64,000 nt of DNA, taken from DATKLL01 sp035542475. Lineage in GTDB: Bacteria > Desulfobacterota > Syntrophia > Syntrophales > UBA2185. The stretch is from assembly GCA_035542475.1 (NCBI GenBank), contig DATKLL010000182.1:1-64000 (forward strand), written 5' to 3'. The notes beneath the pieces are model-generated. The model worked only from the letters and a program-made list of their open reading frames with translations, was not told where the DNA came from and ran no database searches. A program made the position numbers and the translations under genes. This document shows, piece by piece, positions 62,031-64,000 of the stretch; positions within the stretch are counted from its first letter, which is position 1; every line of letters begins with the position of its first letter.

Positions 62031-63270
62031 GTATTATTCCCTTTTCTGTATATCGACCCAGGATCAATGTCGTATTATTTCCGCCGAAAGCGAAGGAATT
62101 GGAGAGAACTATATCTGGCGAAACCGGCCGGGTGCCCGCGGCTACATAATCGAGGTCACATTCCGGGTCGGGTTCGTGATGGTTAATCGTGGGAGGGATG
62201 AAACCTTGATATATTGCAAGGAGGGATACAATTGCCTCTAATGAGCCGGACGCTCCCAGTGTATGCCCCGTCATGGATTTGGTCGAACTGATCGGTATGC
62301 TGTATGCCCGCTTCCCGAAGACCTGTTTGAGGGCCTTGGTTTCCATCAAATCGTTGGCGGGTGTGCCGGTCCCATGGGCGTTGATATAATCGACGGCGTC
62401 AGCGGAAATGCCTGCGTCCGTCAACGCCGCCTCCATGCAACGAACAGCGCCGGAAGCATTAATATCCGGGGCTGTCATGTGATAGGCATCGCAGGTAATA
62501 CCGTAGCCCAGCACTTCGCCATAAATCATTGCTCCTCTCTTTTTTGCATGAGTCAATGATTCCAGGATAATGATCGCTGAGGCCTCGCCCAGGGAAAGAC
62601 CCTGTCTGTTTCTGTCAAAAGGCTTGCAGTACTCGGGATCAACCGCCTGGAGGGCGTTAAATGAGGCGTAAGTGGTTCTGCACAGCGGCTCTACGCCGCC
62701 TGCAATCATGACAGCGGCTGATTGCCTTTCGATCAGATCGCGGGCAAATCCGACGGCCGTAGCCCCGGACGAACAGGCCGTCATGAAGGTGGTCTTCGGT
62801 CCCCTGATGCTAAGATGTTCGGTGATGTGATCTGCTGAAGCCGCGGGGCAGACACTGGCAAGCCTGGAAAAACGTGCATGTCGTCCATGCCTCCGAAGGT
62901 AGTCGCAGTAAAAATCTTCTCCCTCCAGTTTGCCGCCGGAACCTGCGCCGAGCACTACGCCTGTATCTTCACGGAGGGTATCGGGAAGCGGAAAGAGACG
63001 CGCATTGGTCAGCGCTTCGATGGTCGCCGCAAAGGCCATTAAATCGGCTCTGGACATCCGCTTCAAGGAAAACCGGGGTGGTATCATATCCTGTGGAGTG
63101 AAATCTTTGATCTCCGCCCCGCGATGTGTTCGATAATCTGCAGTGTCGAACAGGGTCACAGGCCTGATGCCGCAAATGCCCTCCTGCAGGGCATGAACAA
63201 AGTTAACTGTATTTTTCGCCAGAGCATTAATCGTTCCCAGTCCGGTAATGACGACCCGTTCCTTGTGCAT
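62023..63270 (-). CDS. Active beta-ketoacyl-ACP synthase (FabF/KSalpha-like)
   Basis: From the ATG at 63270 the product is 415 residues, starting MHKERVVITGLGTINALAKN; the frame runs to 63426, but those 52 residues are not conserved and include a poor composition. The triad is intact: Cys166 (KTTFMTACSSGATAV), His299 (VDYINAHGTGTPAND) and His336 (KSMTGHTLGASGS). It would form C-C bonds between acyl and malonyl units. Its end overlaps the start of the inactive partner by 8 bases, so the two are co-translated. No acyl carrier protein is visible in the window. Confidence 0.9.
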   Translation of the reverse strand: MHKERVVITGLGTINALAKNTVNFVHALQEGICGIRPVTLFDTADYRTHRGAEIKDFTPQDMIPPRFSLKRMSRADLMAFAATIEALTNARLFPLPDTLREDTGVVLGAGSGGKLEGEDFYCDYLRRHGRHARFSRLASVCPAASADHITEHLSIRGPKTTFMTACSSGATAVGFARDLIERQSAAVMIAGGVEPLCRTTYASFNALQAVDPEYCKPFDRNRQGLSLGEASAIIILESLTHAKKRGAMIYGEVLGYGITCDAYHMTAPDINASGAVRCMEAALTDAGISADAVDYINAHGTGTPANDLMETKALKQVFGKRAYSIPISSTKSMTGHTLGASGSLEAIVSLLAIYQGFIPPTINHHEPDPECDLDYVAAGTRPVSPDIVLSNSFAFGGNNTTLILGRYTEKGIIHE

Positions 63271-63624
63271 GTCTTTGATAAGCACTTCCTCTAAGGTGCG
63301 GAAATTATATGGAAGGCTGTCCTGCATGTCAATACAATTTGGCAATGTAATGTCATTGCTTCCTTGACGCCTATGCACAAAGAATGCACTTGTAACCTTG
63401 GATAAAAGAATTTTAAAATACGGCATTAATTGAAAGTTTTGGTTAAAGCTTTAACTAAATTTGTCGAATATATTAATAAGAAGCACATTATAATGTGTAT
63501 TTATTCTCAGTTCAGCATATGCTGGAAAAATTAAGATGAGTGCCGGGGATCTGGGCAAGATTTATGATAAGGCGCAAAAAGGGATCATTCGAGGTCTGGC
63601 AGTTTTTATAAAGAAGAGAGATAA

Positions 63625-64000
63625 ATGTTAGAGTTCACGCCAATCGATTATATGATACTCCTCATCGACATCATGGTCGTGTCGGGGGCATTGGGCGGAA
63701 TGGTAAGCGCCCTCCTGAGTTGGAGAGAGGATCAGTCGTTCCTGGGCGTGCTTTTCAAGCATACCTTGACGGGCATTGTCATGGCGATGACGGTTCCGTT
63801 GATATTGAACATGTTCTCAAGCGATTTGCTCGATGCCGCACAGGTGAAACCGCTCAGGCTTTTTATCTTAGGCGGTTTGTGCATCTGCGTTGCGCTTTTT
63901 TCTGCAATAGTTCTGGAGAGAATCTACGGAAGTCAATTAAAACGTGAGGAGCAGCAGTATCAGCAAGTTTGTCAAACTAAAGTTCAGCAAACTGAAGAAC
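63625..64000 (+). CDS. N-terminal part of a membrane protein (runs off the right edge)
   Basis: From the ATG at 63625 the frame is open to the edge, 125 codons, starting MLEFTPIDYMILLIDIMVVS. At least three hydrophobic segments are visible (about 9-30, 44-64, 83-104), the last being LRLFILGGLCICVALFSAIV, then a charged, Gln-rich stretch (REEQQYQQVCQTKVQQTEE). The layout of short N-terminal membrane helices followed by a cytoplasmic part resembles the three-helix proteins that accompany YEATS-like signalling domains, but the visible part is too short to name. It is divergent from the ketosynthase operon. Confidence 0.6.
   Translation, partial: MLEFTPIDYMILLIDIMVVSGALGGMVSALLSWREDQSFLGVLFKHTLTGIVMAMTVPLILNMFSSDLLDAAQVKPLRLFILGGLCICVALFSAIVLERIYGSQLKREEQQYQQVCQTKVQQTEE

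Noticed and set aside
63271..63426. N-terminal extension of the active ketosynthase
   Set aside because: The 52 residues do not resemble a ketosynthase N terminus, and MHKERVVITGLG matches the usual start.

Overview
The window looks like a chromosomal segment of a strictly anaerobic deltaproteobacterium of the Desulfobacterota, Syntrophales-like kind. This is inference. It rests on gene content: an oxygen-sensitive class III ribonucleotide reductase, a TupABC tungstate transporter beside a molybdenum/tungsten storage-type protein, a ferredoxin-dependent 2-oxoacid oxidoreductase, a TrpB2-type tryptophan synthase, many two-component and c-di-GMP proteins, and several families of short palindromic repeats. 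No rRNA is present. The only RNA gene seen is tRNA-Phe(GAA) near the left end.

Layout. 1-2.3 kb: a palindromic repeat, tRNA-Phe with promoter and terminator, a frameshifted ribbon-helix-helix gene, two small exported or membrane proteins, and a 29-residue bS22/COX24-like basic protein too short for normal gene callers. 2.3-15 kb: EmrAB-type efflux pair, HD-domain phosphohydrolase, NrdD, then gmhA-grpE-dnaK behind a good sigma70 promoter, a periplasmic binding protein and SurE. 15-22.6 kb: UspA and MORN-repeat genes, a Crp/Fnr regulator divergent from a ferredoxin-like gene with an FNR/HcpR-type palindrome between them, an altered phosphoribosyltransferase, a secreted 5'-nucleotidase and a porin.

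22.7-29.3 kb is a co-directional tungstate/molybdate module: an HTH plus binding-protein-domain regulator, two different TupA-like binding proteins, TupB, TupC, a TiaS-like domain protein, a small basic protein with a probable frameshift, and a storage protein of the MosA/MosB family. Uptake, a likely sensor and storage lie side by side, together with two genes of unknown role.

29.3-37.1 kb is a chromosomal integron. An integron integrase with a duplicated N-terminal core-binding domain faces away from a run of minus-strand, promoter-poor, unrelated single genes (alpha/beta hydrolase, two methyltransferases, a secreted glycoside hydrolase, CGGC-domain protein, AlkD-like protein, GNAT acetyltransferase, a tiny protein). 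One attC-like site is recognisable inside this array.

37.3-51 kb: GpsA-like dehydrogenase, TrpB2, RarA, a ZraS/ZraR-type sigma54 two-component pair, crotonase and J-domain proteins, then a HEAT-repeat protein and an HD-GYP phosphodiesterase that share an N-terminal domain; the HD-GYP gene carries a frameshift. 51-56 kb: a five-gene 2-oxoacid:ferredoxin oxidoreductase operon led by an XRE-cupin regulator and including a GltD-ferredoxin fusion. 56-64 kb: a REC-GAF-GGDEF diguanylate cyclase, a TauE/SafE permease, an acyl-CoA ligase, and a ketosynthase pair in which one member keeps Cys-His-His and the other has lost all three, as in a ketosynthase/chain-length-factor heterodimer. A membrane protein gene runs off the right edge.
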